Counted from the first letter of the stretch, positions 1 to 8,359 are shown. The stretch: DNA of 42,310 bases from Ceratorhiza oryzae-sativae (GCA_030998015.1 JARWMV010000123.1:1-42310); one strand, 5' to 3'. The notes: generated from the letters alone by a model not told the origin. Made by a program: numbers and translations.

Positions 1-274
1 TGTTTTAAGTAAATTATTCGGTAAAAATGTTAAATTGCAATTAGTGAGATTATACAACCCTTTCAAAGACAGTAAAATCTTAGCTCAACTTATTGGATTA
101 AATGGTAAAGATTATAAATTCTATAAAATAGAAGATATGCTATTTTCACGAGCAGTCATAAATAAAAATTTAAATAGAAATAGTAATCTAATCGAATTTA
201 CTCAAATGGCTACTATCCTTAACGGAATTAAAATAAGATTAGCGGGTAGACTTATAACTCAAAACATTGTACCT
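1..274 (+). CDS. rps3: rps3-like ribosomal protein S3, 3' part of an exon (5' end outside window)
   Basis: The frame is open from base 2 and runs to a likely 5' splice site after T274. The encoded residues include the pattern LVRLYNPFKDSKILAQ and end in GIKIRLAGRLITQNIVP, which match the C-terminal KH-like core of fungal mitochondrial S3 (family usually reads ...RLAGRL.T...VPR). The protein would be part of the small mitoribosomal subunit. After IVP the reading changes abruptly into group I intron sequence, so the arginine expected next lies in a downstream exon that is not found in this window. It is the only recognised host gene on the + strand. Identification rests on recalled family features; moderately sure. 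Confidence 0.75.
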
Positions 275-640
275 GCAGAGTGTCTTGGGAAGACACTTGA
301 GTGGGTGAAACTATCAAACTCCGGGGACACCCTAAAGCCTATGGTACCAAGCTATAGTGGAAACACTATAAGTGGCTGGAGTAATTACCCAGGTACGGTA
401 ACAAGCCATAGGATGAATGAAAATGAAATGGGTTATCGCGGATCTAAATCAGTCTCGCAATCAATCGAGGCTGTAAAAGAGCAACGAGTAGACGGTAGTT
501 ATTGCATTAGACCTACTATAAATACAATGCAATTAAGGTGTACTCTAATGGGTTTCGAAAGAAACTATCAATTCAAAATCCCTTCTAACCAGTTAAACAA
601 AGCACTATTTTCTACTTCTATTCAAGAACCTGTTCTAAAT
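275..640 (+). other. group I (IC2-like) intron core inside rps3
   Basis: Directly after the rps3 exon the sequence has the typical fungal group I core order: a segment with CTCCGGGGACACCCTAAAGC near 318-338, a pairing partner GGTACCAAGC/GGTAACAAGCC near 342-410, then GGGTTATCGCGGATC near 430-444. The core precedes the endonuclease frame, so the gene sits in a 3' peripheral loop. The 3' splice site was not found: the intron runs into repeats at 1949-2330 and the strand of recognisable coding then changes. Confidence 0.65.
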
Positions 641-735
641 CCGTGGTTGGTGTCAGGACTTACCGACGCAGAGGGCTGCTTTACTATTACAATTAGTCCA
701 AGCTCTAAAATGAAAACTAAATGGAAAGTATCAAT

Positions 736-988
736 ACCCCGCTTATCGGCTAAAATCTTAGGTGTAACCCAAGATTTCAGCCGATGCGCGTAGACCCGAG
801 GGGTTTGGTTATCGAGGCCGCGTTCGCGGCGAGGTATTGCGAGGTACCCTGGAACTTTCAGTTCCAGGGTACCTCGGAATCAGACGCCGCGCGCACGCCA
901 GGGCCGCCTTGGCTTGATTATTGACCTTAAGGTCAATATGAGCCAAGCTTGCTTGGCTTAAGCCAGGGCGTTCGCAGGCGTGCACGGG
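736..988 (+). repeat. GC-rich repeat family B, copy B1
   Basis: Flanked by TCAAT (731-735 and 989-993). Runs from ACCCCGC to GCACGGG. Left arm is a hairpin around AATCTTAGGTGTAACCCAAGATT; the rest is the shared B body with arms GGCCGCGTTCGCGGC and GGTACCCTGGAAC/GTTCCAGGGTACC. Confidence 0.85.
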
Positions 989-1215
989 TCAATAAGTTTT
1001 TCAATGAATTTACATATTAAGGATATGGCTTTATTAGAAAAATTGAGATACACATTAGGTGTAGGTACAATCAGAACATCTAAAAATGGCTTGGCGATGT
1101 TTTCTGTGACGTCTGTTAAAGGATTGCAAGTAATTGTTGATCATTTTGACAAATATCCACTTATTTCAGCCAAGTCAATTGACTTTTTAATATTTAAACA
1201 ATGTTTTGAAATCAT

Positions 1216-1463
1216 ACCCCCCGCTTAGGGTCAACCAGCATTGTATTTATATATAAATACATGCTGTTGACCCGTGGGTATGGTTATCGAGGCCGCGTTC
1301 GCGGCGAGGTATTGCGAGGTACCCTGGAACTTTCAGTTCCAGGGTACCTCGGAATCAGACGCCGCGCGCACGCCAGGGCCGCCTTGGCTTGATTATTGAC
1401 CTTAAGGTCAATATGAGCCAAGCTTGCTTGGCTTAAGCCAAGGCGTTCGCAGGCGTGCACGGG
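1216..1463 (+). repeat. GC-rich repeat family B, copy B2
   Basis: TCAT at 1212-1215 precedes it; the right side abuts copy A1 rather than a second TCAT. Carries the long AT palindrome centred on TATTTATATATAAATA, flanked by GGGTCAAC/GTTGACCC. Confidence 0.85.
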
Positions 1464-1465
1464 TC

Positions 1466-1637
1466 CCGCCGGCGTTAGAGGGAATCCTAAAGATTCCCTC
1501 GTAGAAAATGACGACCGTTCGTCATTTTCAGCCGGCGGCTAAATATCGATATTATGCCGCGCACTAGCAATCGCAAACGGTTGCGATTGCTCACGTTGGT
1601 TGGTGGGACAAGTCCCACCAGCAACTAACGCGCGCGG
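1466..1637 (+). repeat. GC-rich repeat family A, copy 1 (type copy)
   Basis: Reference copy, 172 bp. Domain 1 is closed by CCGCCGGC/GCCGGCGG and holds hairpins GAGGGAATC/GATTCCCTC and AAAATGACGA/TCGTCATTTT. An 18-base linker contains ATATCGATAT. Domain 2 is closed by CCGCGC/GCGCGG and holds hairpins GCAATCGCAA/TTGCGATTGC and GGTGGGAC/GTCCCACC with GTTG/CAAC below. The fold is two small cloverleaf-like three-way junctions. 29 near-identical copies occur in this window. Confidence 0.95.
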
Positions 1638-1948
1638 AAACATTTGACATCGGAAGGTATGTTAAGTTTAGTAGCTTTAAGAAGTTCTCTAAACTGGGGT
1701 CTTTCCGATAGCTTGAAAAAAGCTTTCCCAAATATTGTTCCTGTTAATAGACCTAATTATGTTTTTAAAGGTATCAGTGACCCAAATTGGCTGGCTGGAT
1801 TTGCCAGTGGTGAAAGCTCCTTCCAAATTATTACTAGCCCATCTAATTCGGTTGCTAATGCGGTCGATAACGTAAGGTTGAAATTTAGCATAATTTTAAA
1901 TATTAGAGAGAAGGACCTTATTGAAGGGATAGCTCTTTTCTTAAAGTC

Positions 1949-2120
1949 CCGCCGGCGTTAGAGGGAATCCTAAAGATTCCCTCGTAGAAAATGACGACCG
2001 TTCGTCATTTTCAGCCGGCGGCTAAATATCGATATTATGCCGCGCACTAGCAATCGCAAACGGTTGCGATTGCTCACGTTGGTTGGTGGGACAAGTCCCA
2101 CCAGCAACTAACGCGCGCGG
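1949..2120 (+). repeat. family A, copy 2
   Basis: 172 bp. Truncates the rps3-intron endonuclease after LFLKS and abuts the B-type element at 2121. Confidence 0.95.
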
Positions 2121-2329
2121 GCCCCCGCTCTATCGGCTAAAATCTTAGGTGTAACCCAAGATTTCAGCCGCCCTGCCTAGAGAACTGCGCTTTAGCGCAC
2201 GTCTTGGCAGGGGTAATAAAGCGGAGGGTCAACGACCCGTGGGCATTGTTAACGAGGCCGCGTTCGCGGCGAGCCGCGCGCACGCCAGGGCCGCCTTGGC
2301 AAGCCAAGGCGTTCGCAGGCGTGCACGGG
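2121..2329 (+). repeat. family B short form (M1)
   Basis: 209 bp, from GCCCCCGCTC to GCACGGG, followed by TAAT. It has the B outer skeleton with a different left arm: a hairpin of AATCTTAGG/CCAAGATT into whose stem a family C hairpin (CCCTGCC...GGCAGGG) is inserted. The same form recurs at 7977, 17249, 27061 and inverted at 38824. Confidence 0.9.
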
Positions 2330-2423
2330 TAATAAACTTCAAATAGTTTAAGAACCAAGAACCCTATTACAATAGATATGTTTTGCGCTGCTAAAAAGGA
2401 ATTTCTTCCTCTTCTTTTAATTA

Positions 2424-2465
2424 CCCCTGCCAAGACGTGCGCTAAAGCGCAGTTGCCTAGGCAGG
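2424..2465. repeat. family C hairpin
   Basis: Compact palindrome CCCCTGCC-AAGACGTGCGC-TAAA-GCGCAGTT-GGCAGG. It separates residues of a minus-strand endonuclease remnant from unassigned sequence at 2330-2423. Confidence 0.85.
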
Positions 2466-2645
2466 TTTATTTTAACCAACCCCAACAAATAGCCAAGGCT
2501 TGCGGTGTGATATATTCCGCTATAGCCATTGTAACATATTTTTTCCCATTAACTGTAAATACCTTTAACAGTTCGTTAAGACAAGGTAAACTTCTAGTAG
2601 TTAAATAACAATAATATGAGCCGTCTCTTCTTCTCACCATTGACC

Positions 2646-2800
2646 CCCCAAACTGCCATTCCTTGACAATTCCTTAGGAAATGTCAAGGATTGATGTTTG
2701 GGGGTGTTTTTGGAAATCGCATTTCGGGCGTCCCCAGCGCGGCCGGCGCGGCCGAGAGTGCATGATTTGGTGTCCCATTGATGGGACGCCAAATCTACAT
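2646..2800. repeat. nested palindrome cluster (D-like)
   Basis: GACCCCCCAAAC opens and GTTTGGGGGTG closes a palindrome whose loop is replaced by CCTTGACATTTCC-like arms; a second hairpin with GGTGTCCCATTGATGGGACG and an AGAGTGCATG/CATGCATTCTC outer stem follows. It interrupts L1. The CATTCCTTGACAATTCC arm recurs at 25512-25550. Confidence 0.7.
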
Positions 2801-3041
2801 GCATTCTCGAGTGATAGAAGATATTCTATATGGAGCAACCCAACGTTGCATCTCCACTGAGGAGCTCCATTAGTTGAAGGTTTTCTAATACTCCCATCAC
2901 CTAGAAGAGAACCCGCTAGAATTGACATTGCTTCAGCCGTTAATTTAATTTCAGATAGAACAGAAGTAGGTAATCTCATTCCTACTGTAGACCCTAAACC
3001 AAGGGAGTATGGTATTAACGAAATACAATTCCAACTCTCTG

Positions 3042-3125
3042 ATCGCGCCTTTAGGCGCGGCCTAAGCGCTGAGGACTCCTAAATTGGGGGTGATTTGCGC
3101 AGGCAAATCTACACCCCCAATTTGG
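3042..3125. repeat. E hairpin plus G hairpin
   Basis: CTCTCTGATCGCGCC with GGCGCGGCCTAAGCGC (family E) joined to AATTGGGGGTGATTTGCGC...ACACCCCCAATT (family G). The same pair occurs at 4610-4706 and, inverted, at 27416-27500, each time inside a minus-strand intron. Confidence 0.8.
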
Positions 3126-3200
3126 GGTTTGATTAGGTTTAACATAATCAAGATTACGTGAACCTGTGGAAATGGTTACATCTTTGGGGTAGATATATGA

Positions 3201-3447
3201 CCCGTGCACGCCTGCGAACGCCTTGGCTTAAGCCAAGCAAGCTTGGCTCATATTGACCTTAAGGTCAATAATCAAGCCAAGGCGGCCCTGGCGTGCGCGC
3301 GGCGTCTGATTCCGAGGTACCCTGGAACTGAAAGTTCCAGGGTACCTCGCAATACCTCGCCGCGAACGCGGCCTCGATAACCATACCCACGGGTCAACAG
3401 CATGTATTTATATATAAATACAATGCTGGTTGACCCTAAGCGGGGGT
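3201..3447 (-). repeat. family B, copy B3
   Basis: Flanked by ATGA on both sides (3197-3200, 3448-3451), i.e. TCAT on the minus strand. One of the clearest insertions: deleting it restores an endonuclease frame. Confidence 0.92.
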
Positions 3448-3514
3448 ATGAAGCAATTCGGTCAGCATTACTAATTGTTCCCCAAGATTTAAGTGAAACT
3501 AAAGTATTTCTCAC

Positions 3515-3551
3515 CCGTGCCCGCCTACGATCGCAGCTCCGCCTCAAGCGT
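3515..3551. repeat. family J element
   Basis: CACCCGTGCCCGCCTACG...CTCCGCCTCAAG. Related sequences are at 4411-4447, 5229-5265, 11838-11892 and 30231-30267. The terminal GCACGGGT resembles the right end of family B. Confidence 0.8.
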
Positions 3552-3620
3552 GTCATTAAGTCATTAGTGAAATATTCCCTCTTACAAAACCCCAATTTAC
3601 CCTTATTCTTAAATATAGAT

Positions 3621-4161
3621 TACCATTCAGGGTCGGACTATATCTTCTGTTAAATGTTTCCGTAGCTAAGAATTACAACACCAACTAGAACTTTTAAGTA
3701 CCCGCTTTGAATAAAATTAGACAAGTGGATACTGTTAGGCCGGCAAGTGTTATAAATAACAGACTCACGTGTAGTCTCTGAGGCTTCATAAAGCCTGCTG
3801 ATTGGTTATGTCATAAGATCAAAACAAATGACATCTTGACAACATTTTAAATAATTATTAACATTATTAGTTATCATGATACGTCCCAGCATTTAGTGAA
3901 TTGCGTGGATATATATTCCGGGGCGTAGGCCGCCATGCCCCGGTTCTACGGTTGGTTCCAATGTAGAATTAATCCAGGACCAAGAAATTATTAACTTTAT
4001 AAATAAGAATGACATAGACACAGAACAACCGCCGCGTGGTAGCGGGTTCCGCAAATAATAGACCCCTAGCTACCGCGCTGAGGAGGGGAGTTTGTTATTT
4101 TACACAGAGGAGTACTGAATTAATGAAATATAATGAAATATTTTATCAAAATTGGCTGAAG
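3621..4161 (-). other. group I intron core between L2 and L1
   Basis: On the minus strand it contains ATGCTGGGACGT (near 3884-3895), CAATCAGCAGGC (near 3797-3808), CTCAGAGACTACACG (near 3768-3782) and AGATATAGTCCGACC (near 3629-3643). This is the P3-P7 order of fungal mitochondrial group I introns, with the last two forming P7. A GC stem of CCGGGGCATGG-type near 3920-3940 and hairpins near 4029-4085 are peripheral. The flanking exons could not be assigned to a host gene. Confidence 0.8.
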
Positions 4162-4183
4162 CTAAACGGAACTTAATTTATAC

Positions 4184-4355
4184 CCGCCGGCGTTAGAGGG
4201 AATCCTAAAGATTCCCTCGTAGAAAATGACGACCGTTCGTCATTTTCAGCCGGCGGCTAAATATCGATATTATGCCGCGCACTAGCAATCGCAAACGGTT
4301 GCGATTGCTCACGTTGGTTGGTGGGACAAGTCCCACCAGCAACTAACGCGCGCGG
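4184..4355 (+). repeat. family A, copy 3
   Basis: 172 bp, inside the C-terminus of L2 between YFGS and YKL. Compared with sister endonucleases (FxxxMLYK) seven bases of target are missing at the junction. Confidence 0.95.
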
Positions 4356-4410
4356 GAGATCCAAAATAAGGACTTACAATATTTCGAAATAAGTCCATAG
4401 AATGTTTCCT

Positions 4411-4447
4411 TACCCGTGCCCGCCTACGATCGCAGCTCCGCCTCAAG
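4411..4447. repeat. family J element
   Basis: TACCCGTGCCCGCC to CGCCTCAAG; sits in L2 where about a dozen residues of the family are missing. Confidence 0.75.
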
Positions 4448-4609
4448 TTATATTTGTACTTAAACCAAATTTACTCAAAAGGATTTGTTGAAGAATTTGT
4501 TGTTCAGTTAAACTGAAAGAATGAGTACATAGAACGAAACCGGAACCCATTCGGCCTCCGTCATCTTGGCTCCATATAGCAAGGGCCTGCGGCGTGATGT
4601 ATTTCTTCC

Positions 4610-4706
4610 AACTCTCTGATCGCGCCTTTAGGCGCGGCCTAAGCGCTGAGGACTCCTAAATTGGGGGTGATTTGCGCAGGCAAATCTACACCCCCAATTT
4701 GGGGGC
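4610..4706. repeat. E plus G hairpins
   Basis: Second copy of the pair described at 3042; splits L2 between VTMSIA and EYITPQ. Confidence 0.8.
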
Positions 4707-4741
4707 AATAGACATTGTTACACATTTTTTACCATCAACTG

Positions 4742-4819
4742 CCCTCCCAAACATATGCAGCTACGCTGCATTGTTTGGGGGGGCAATTACCCCCCAACAT
4801 GCTGTAAAGCATTGGGGGT
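4742..4819. repeat. D/G double hairpin with 6-bp target duplication
   Basis: Flanked by CAACTG at 4736-4741 and 4820-4825. First hairpin carries TGCAGCTACGCTGCA, second CAACATGCTGTAAAGCATTG. Deleting it plus one CAACTG restores the endonuclease residues TVDGKK. Confidence 0.88.
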
Positions 4820-4903
4820 CAACTGTGAAGGCTTCATACAGTTCGTTAAGACAAGGTAAACTTCTGGTAGTTAGGTAACAATAAAATGTCCCATCTCGTC
4901 TCA

Positions 4904-4995
4904 TTACCATTGACCCCCCAAACAATGCAGCGTAGCTGCATTTGTTTGGGGTCAATGGCGCCACAAGTTTTGTGGCGCGCATTGCAATCATTGGG
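4904..4995. repeat. D hairpin and GC palindromes
   Basis: CCATTGACCCCCC...GGGGTCAATGG hairpin (about 4908-4960) with the target hexamer in inverted orientation at its base, followed by GCGCCACAAG/CTTGTGGCGC and CAATCATTGGGGGTCA. Confidence 0.75.
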
Positions 4996-5228
4996 GGTCA
5001 GCTGTCAGTTTAAATTGTGATAAAGCGAAAGTAGATAGTCGCATACCTATAGTAGAACCTAACCCTTCGGAGTACGGAACTAATGCCTTGCACTCGTTAT
5101 TAGGTTTAATTGATTCCAGGTTCTTAGGCCCTGTGGATATTGTTAAGCTTTTAGGGTGAATATAAGAATTAATTCGGTCGTTATTGCTAACATTTCCCCA
5201 TGATTTCAGTAAGGTTGTTGTGTTTCTC

Positions 5229-5267
5229 ACCCGTGCCCGCCTACGATCGCAGCTCCGCCTCAAGTCA
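5229..5267. repeat. family J element at the nad4L 3' end
   Basis: CACCCGTGCCCGCC...CGCCTCAAG, directly abutting the nad4L stop and the potential nad5 start codon. Confidence 0.75.
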
Positions 5268-5534
5268 TTAAATTATAAATAAAGTTAATTTGCTTAATCG
5301 ATAATATGCTACTAAAATACTCAATCCTATAACTGACTCTGCTCCAGCTATTGCTATAATATATACACCGAATGTTTGACCGATGTTATCATCGAAACCA
5401 AAAGAACTAATTAAAACAAGTAATGTTACAGCTAGTAACATTATCTCGATGGAAATGATTAATAGGATAATATTTTTTCTATTCAATATAAATCCTAAAA
5501 TTCCAATTAAAAACAGTATTATTGAAAGATTCAT
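5268..5534 (-). CDS. nad4L: NADH dehydrogenase subunit 4L
   Basis: Complete 88-residue reading frame, MNLSIILFLIGILGF to YRLSKLTLFII, of normal nad4L length with three hydrophobic segments (about residues 3-22, 25-48 and 56-80). It is a membrane subunit of complex I in the proton-pumping arm. The conserved acidic pattern with IEIMLLAV (second segment) and AGAESVIGLSILV (third) is present. The stop reads TAATG, the classical fungal overlap with the nad5 start, but what follows is a J repeat and an endonuclease rather than recognisable nad5. No repeat interrupts the gene. Confidence 0.95.
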   Translation of the reverse strand: MNLSIILFLIGILGFILNRKNIILLIISIEIMLLAVTLLVLISSFGFDDNIGQTFGVYIIAIAGAESVIGLSILVAYYRLSKLTLFII

Positions 5535-6056
5535 AATTTATATTTTTTATTTTATTCTTTTTGTGCGTCCTAAATTGCACTCTGACCCGATATAGTTAAG
5601 ATCGAATCATTGTCAACCACACGAAAGATGAGGCTGCCCTAGCCTGAAGCATGAGGCCGCATGCTAGTTAACGCTTTATTTTGGGGTTTCCAGACATGAA
5701 CAAAAAAAAGTAATAAAACCTCGTTCCTTTTGATGGGAACGACGTAGTAGAGGTTGCTACCGAAGGGAGTTTGGTATTCACAACTCCTATAACCCAAATT
5801 TAACTTAGGGACCTACGCTACCGTGCTTGGTGGTGGAATCTCCAAGCGCAGTAAGTCTTCCAGGATGGAGATTAATCTTCATCTCTCCCTCCACAGTACT
5901 GACATAGTCAGTATTGGATAACCCTGGGGAAATTAGCCGTTCGGCAACGTCCTGATGGGTCCCTCAGGACTCCTCCCAACCACGATAAGTCCCCTAGCTG
6001 GGCCGGCTCCTCAAAGTCCATACGGCGGCGGGGTAGTTGCCATAATCTTGCCCCAC
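5535..6056. other. intergenic, no gene recognised
   Basis: No conserved protein or rRNA segment is recognised. Small inverted repeats are visible: GAGGCTGCCCTAGCCT and GAGGCCGCATGC near 5631-5663, CTCGTTCC/GGAACGA near 5730-5752, CTGACATAGTCAG near 5899-5911 and GTCCTGATGGGTCCCTCAGGAC near 5949-5970. CTTGGTGGTGGAATC at about 5827 recurs at about 7382. Confidence 0.5.
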
Positions 6057-6096
6057 CGCGCTCTTTGATCGCCCGAAGGGCGGCCTAAGCGCGGTG
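6057..6096. repeat. family E hairpin
   Basis: CGCGCTCTTTGATCGCCC-GAA-GGGCGGCCTAAGCGCG; one of about 14 copies. Confidence 0.8.
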
Positions 6097-6245
6097 GCAG
6101 GACGGCAATGGGTGCTGCCCAACCCCGCCCCGCCTTAGTATTCAGGGGGGGGGAAATAAGGCGCGCTGAATCCCGGAAAACATGTTTTCCGGGATTCCTG
6201 GTCTTATCGGAGTCTGTGTCTAAATTTAGGGGCTTGACAATCCCA

Positions 6246-6319
6246 TCGGGTCCTATCGGAATCGAACCGATATAATCCTAAGTGACGCTTAGGGGCTTTA
6301 CCTATTAAGCTAACAACCC
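6246..6319 (-). tRNA. trnD: tRNA-Asp (GUC)-like
   Basis: 74 bases fold as a cloverleaf: acceptor GGGTTGT with a 3' strand ending GGACCC (one mismatch, one G-T), D stem GCTT/AAGC, anticodon stem CCTAA/TTAGG with loop GCGTCAC (anticodon GTC) and T stem ATCGG/CCGAT with loop TTCGATT. The base before the anticodon is C instead of the near-universal U, and the acceptor mismatch is unusual, so it may be diverged or inactive. Confidence 0.6.
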
Positions 6320-6440
6320 TTATGTTTGAACTTTATACTTTCCTTTTCACCACCGCCCCATCCCTATGTCAAGTTAGCCCGACACAGGCGGCATAGTCCC
6401 TGCCTGCGTAATATTGTACTTGACCCGTAGCCTCTTCCCG

Positions 6441-6850
6441 TCCTCGCCCCCACAAATTGATGTCCGCCGGCGTTAGAGGGAATCCTAAAGATTCCCTCGT
6501 AGAAAATGACGACCGTTCGTCATTTTCAGCCGGCGGCTAAATATCGATATTATGCCGCGCACTAGCAATCGCAAACGGTTGCGATTGCTCACGTTGGTTG
6601 GTGGGACAAGTCCCACCAGCAACTAACGCGCGCGGGCCTACGCAAAGCATCACCCCGCTAATCGATACCCCTGCCAAGACGTGCGCTAAAGCGCAGTTCT
6701 CTAGGCAGGGTGTAGATTTGCCTTCGCAAATCATCGATTAGTTGAGCCCTCCGCGCTTAGGCCGCCCTGCGGGCGATCAAAGAGCGCGGAGGGATTTGTA
6801 AGGAGCGTTCAGCGCTTAGGCCGCGCCTAAAGGCGCGATCAAAGAGCGGT
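6441..6850. repeat. large inverted repeat, left arm
   Basis: About 410 bases that reappear in reverse at 10583-11040. It contains copy A4, a family C hairpin (6668-6710) nested in an ATCGATGATTTGC/GCAAATCATCGAT stem, and two E hairpins. The two arms differ mainly by the 50-bp loop insert present in A8 but not in A4. Confidence 0.88.
6464..6635 (+). repeat. family A, copy 4
   Basis: 172 bp; inside the left arm of the large inverted repeat. Confidence 0.95.
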
Positions 6851-6861
6851 GCCCAACTCCT

Positions 6862-7012
6862 GCCCCCCAAACATGTGCAGCTACGCTGCATTGTTTGAGG
6901 GGCATACGCCCCCCAATAAGGTAATGGCCCCCCCCCCCCAATACGTTGGCCCGTAGGGCGTGCCTTACAGGCTTGGTAACGCATTGGGAGGCCATTGCCT
7001 TGTTGGGGGTCT
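6862..7012. repeat. D hairpin and F hairpin nest
   Basis: D hairpin (CCCCCCAAACATGTGCAGC...) at about 6862-6904, then an F hairpin (CCCAATACGTTGG/CCAACGCATTGGG type with a GTAGGGCGTGCC arm) embedded in CCCCCCAATAAGGTAATGG/CCATTGCCTTGTTGGGGG. A run of 12 C is present at about 6930. Confidence 0.75.
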
Positions 7013-7754
7013 ACGATAAGTATTCTTATCGTGGTTGGGTCACGGTTGGGGTATAGGGGGTAGGGCCTCACCTGATTCCCAGGCGGGATAGATCAAAGCT
7101 GCTCTCATGCATTATTTTGATCATGATGGAGTTACGCGGTATTGCCCAGCTCCCCGCCTTCGGAAATTGACGTCTGCAAAAAAGTCAGTTGGTCTGACCA
7201 GATCAACTTCCGTCAATTATCCTTCGACTGGGCCCAGTGTACTCTAAATAGGGTTGGAAAGGGAAGGCTCACGTTCGATCGATCGCGGCTCTATTTAACA
7301 GATATAAGATCATTCACCCAATACCCGCCTTTATTCATAATCCCTAATTTCCCAGTCAGCAGGCTGACTGTGCTACCGCGCTTGGTGGTGGAATCACCAC
7401 CAAATGGCCCCCTTTGCCCGTAACTCCGCGCCCCATAATGGAGAATAACCTCCAACCCGGTAGCCTTTGGTAGATTCAATTTATTAGAAATAGTCTCATC
7501 ACGGATAAAGATAATTTACATTCTGGATATCTCTGATGGTAAAAAGATAAAAAGGCCAGGCAGTAGGTGATTTCCATCCGTTTTTCCTGCTGAACATCTG
7601 TGATGGTCTGTAAGAAAAATGAACGAAAAATGCATAGGCCGTGCGTGAAGATAAATGTAGAGCTCATCTAAAATTAGTCTGGCCTCTATCTCGGTCAACA
7701 TCGTTCCGTGGTTTGCTTCCATGCAAGATTTATAAAATCTTGCTGGACCTGTAT
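7013..7754. other. unassigned region
   Basis: Reading frames exist on both strands but match nothing I recognise and differ in style from the endonucleases. Seen: CGATAAGTATTCTTATCG at about 7011-7030, a CTTGGTGGTGGAATCACCACCAA palindrome at about 7380-7402, and GATCGATCG near 7277. No tRNA or rRNA element was identified. Confidence 0.4.
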
Positions 7755-7976
7755 CCGCCGGCGTTAGAGGGAATCCTCAGATGAGGTAGCCTTGACCATG
7801 AGTCTCATGGTCCAGGCTACCTCCCATAAAGATTCCCTCGTAGAAAATGACGACCGTTCGTCATTTTCAGCCGGCGGCTAAATATCGATATTATGCCGCG
7901 CACTAGCAATCGCAAACGGTTGCGATTGCTCACGTTGGTTGGTGGGACAAGTCCCACCAGCAACTAACGCGCGCGG
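7755..7976 (+). repeat. family A long form, copy 5
   Basis: 222 bp: the first small hairpin loop holds an extra 50 bases, itself a hairpin (GAGGTAGCC/GGCTACCTC with GACCATGAG/CTCATGGTC). Confidence 0.95.
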
Positions 7977-8185
7977 GCCCCCGCTCTATCGGCTAAAATC
8001 TTAGGTGTAACCCAAGATTTCAGCCGCCCTGCCTAGAGAACTGCGCTTTAGCGCACGTCTTGGCAGGGGTAATAAAGCGGAGGGTCAACGACCCGTGGGC
8101 ATTGTTAACGAGGCCGCGTTCGCGGCGAGCCGCGCGCACGCCAGGGCCGCCTTGGCAAGCCAAGGCGTTCGCAGGCGTGCACGGG
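7977..8185 (+). repeat. family B short form (M2)
   Basis: Essentially the 2121-2329 element, sandwiched between A5 and A6. The order A-M-A also occurs at 17032-17681. Confidence 0.9.
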
Positions 8186-8187
8186 TC

Positions 8188-8359
8188 CCGCCGGCGTTAG
8201 AGGGAATCCTAAAGATTCCCTCGTAGAAAATGACGACCGTTCGTCATTTTCAGCCGGCGGCTAAATATCGATATTATGCCGCGCACTAGCAATCGCAAAC
8301 GGTTGCGATTGCTCACGTTGGTTGGTGGGACAAGTCCCACCAGCAACTAACGCGCGCGG
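8188..8359 (+). repeat. family A, copy 6
   Basis: 172 bp, three bases after the GCACGGG end of M2. Confidence 0.95.

Larger units (their letters stand above)
548..1948 (+). pseudogene. LAGLIDADG endonuclease (I-OnuI-like) in rps3 intron, broken by repeats
   Basis: Two-motif LAGLIDADG homing endonuclease. First motif: NPWLVSGLTDAEGCF (629-673); second: DPNWLAGFASGESSF (about 1781-1825). The linker LRSSLNWGLSDSLKKAFP (about 1677-1730) is characteristic of the I-OnuI group, which is known from fungal rps3. The frame is broken by B1 (736-988) between KVS and FSMNLHIK, by B2 plus A1 (1216-1637) after KQCFEII, and ends at A2 (1949). Removing B1 and one copy of its TCAAT duplication joins KVSI to SFSMNLHIK in frame. 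The last ~70 residues expected after the second motif are missing, so it is probably dead. Confidence 0.85.
2466..3620 (-). pseudogene. LAGLIDADG endonuclease L1, broken by repeats
   Basis: Minus-strand endonuclease of the type with the N-terminal signature TISTGxxNLxxxKPN and LGSTVG. Pieces in order: FCKREYFTNDLMTR (about 3555-3600), LVSLKSWGTISNADRIAS (3452-3512), YIYPKDVTISTGSRNL (about 3148-3196), LGSTVGMRLPTS then ILAGSLLGDGSIRK (about 2860-3020), and LTTRSLPCLNELLKVF through ITPQALAI (2480-2612). Insertions are a J element near 3515-3550, B3 (3201-3447), an E/G hairpin cluster (3042-3125) and a D-like cluster (2646-2790). Removing B3 and one ATGA restores ...ADRIASYIYPKD. The C-terminal third after ITPQALAI is missing. 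It is a diverged paralogue of L2 at 4162-5263. Confidence 0.8.
4162..5263 (-). pseudogene. LAGLIDADG endonuclease L2, broken by repeats
   Basis: Starts 5 bases beyond the nad4L stop, behind a J element. Pieces: LLKSWGNVSNNDRINS, HPKSLTISTGPKNLESIKPN, LVPYSEGLGSTIGMRLS (about 5000-5225); LTTRSLPCLNELYEAFTVDGKK (4720-4890, split by the D/G composite at 4742-4819); EYITPQALAIWSQDDGGRMG with VLCTHSFSLTEQQ (about 4460-4608); then MDLFRNIVSPYFGS and YKLSSV-stop (4162-4395, split by A3). The first LAGLIDADG motif region is replaced by the repeats at 4900-4995. Deleting the 4742-4819 element with one CAACTG restores FTVDGKK. A3 lacks 7 bases of target. The host gene is unclear; nad5 would be expected downstream of nad4L but no nad5 exon is recognised. 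Confidence 0.8.

Noticed and set aside
1466..1637. Family A as tandem tRNA genes because of its cloverleaf look
   Set aside because: No anticodon or T-loop consensus and stem lengths do not fit tRNA.
2164..2433. Minus-strand frame across M1 and family C
   Set aside because: It is made mostly of palindromic repeat and includes no conserved motif.
6537..6734. Open frames of 60-80 codons running through family A copies (also near 10697 and 21765), with residues like [12 protein letters not shown]
   Set aside because: They are read in repeat stems, recur with every copy and have no start or codon pattern of their own.
7476..7722. Two minus-strand frames of 63-68 codons
   Set aside because: No homology recognised, overlapping each other, no leader motif; too weak to call.
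5600..7754. Possible rRNA or RNase P RNA gene in the GC-richer spacer
   Set aside because: No conserved rRNA or rnpB blocks could be matched by eye; only short inverted repeats were seen.
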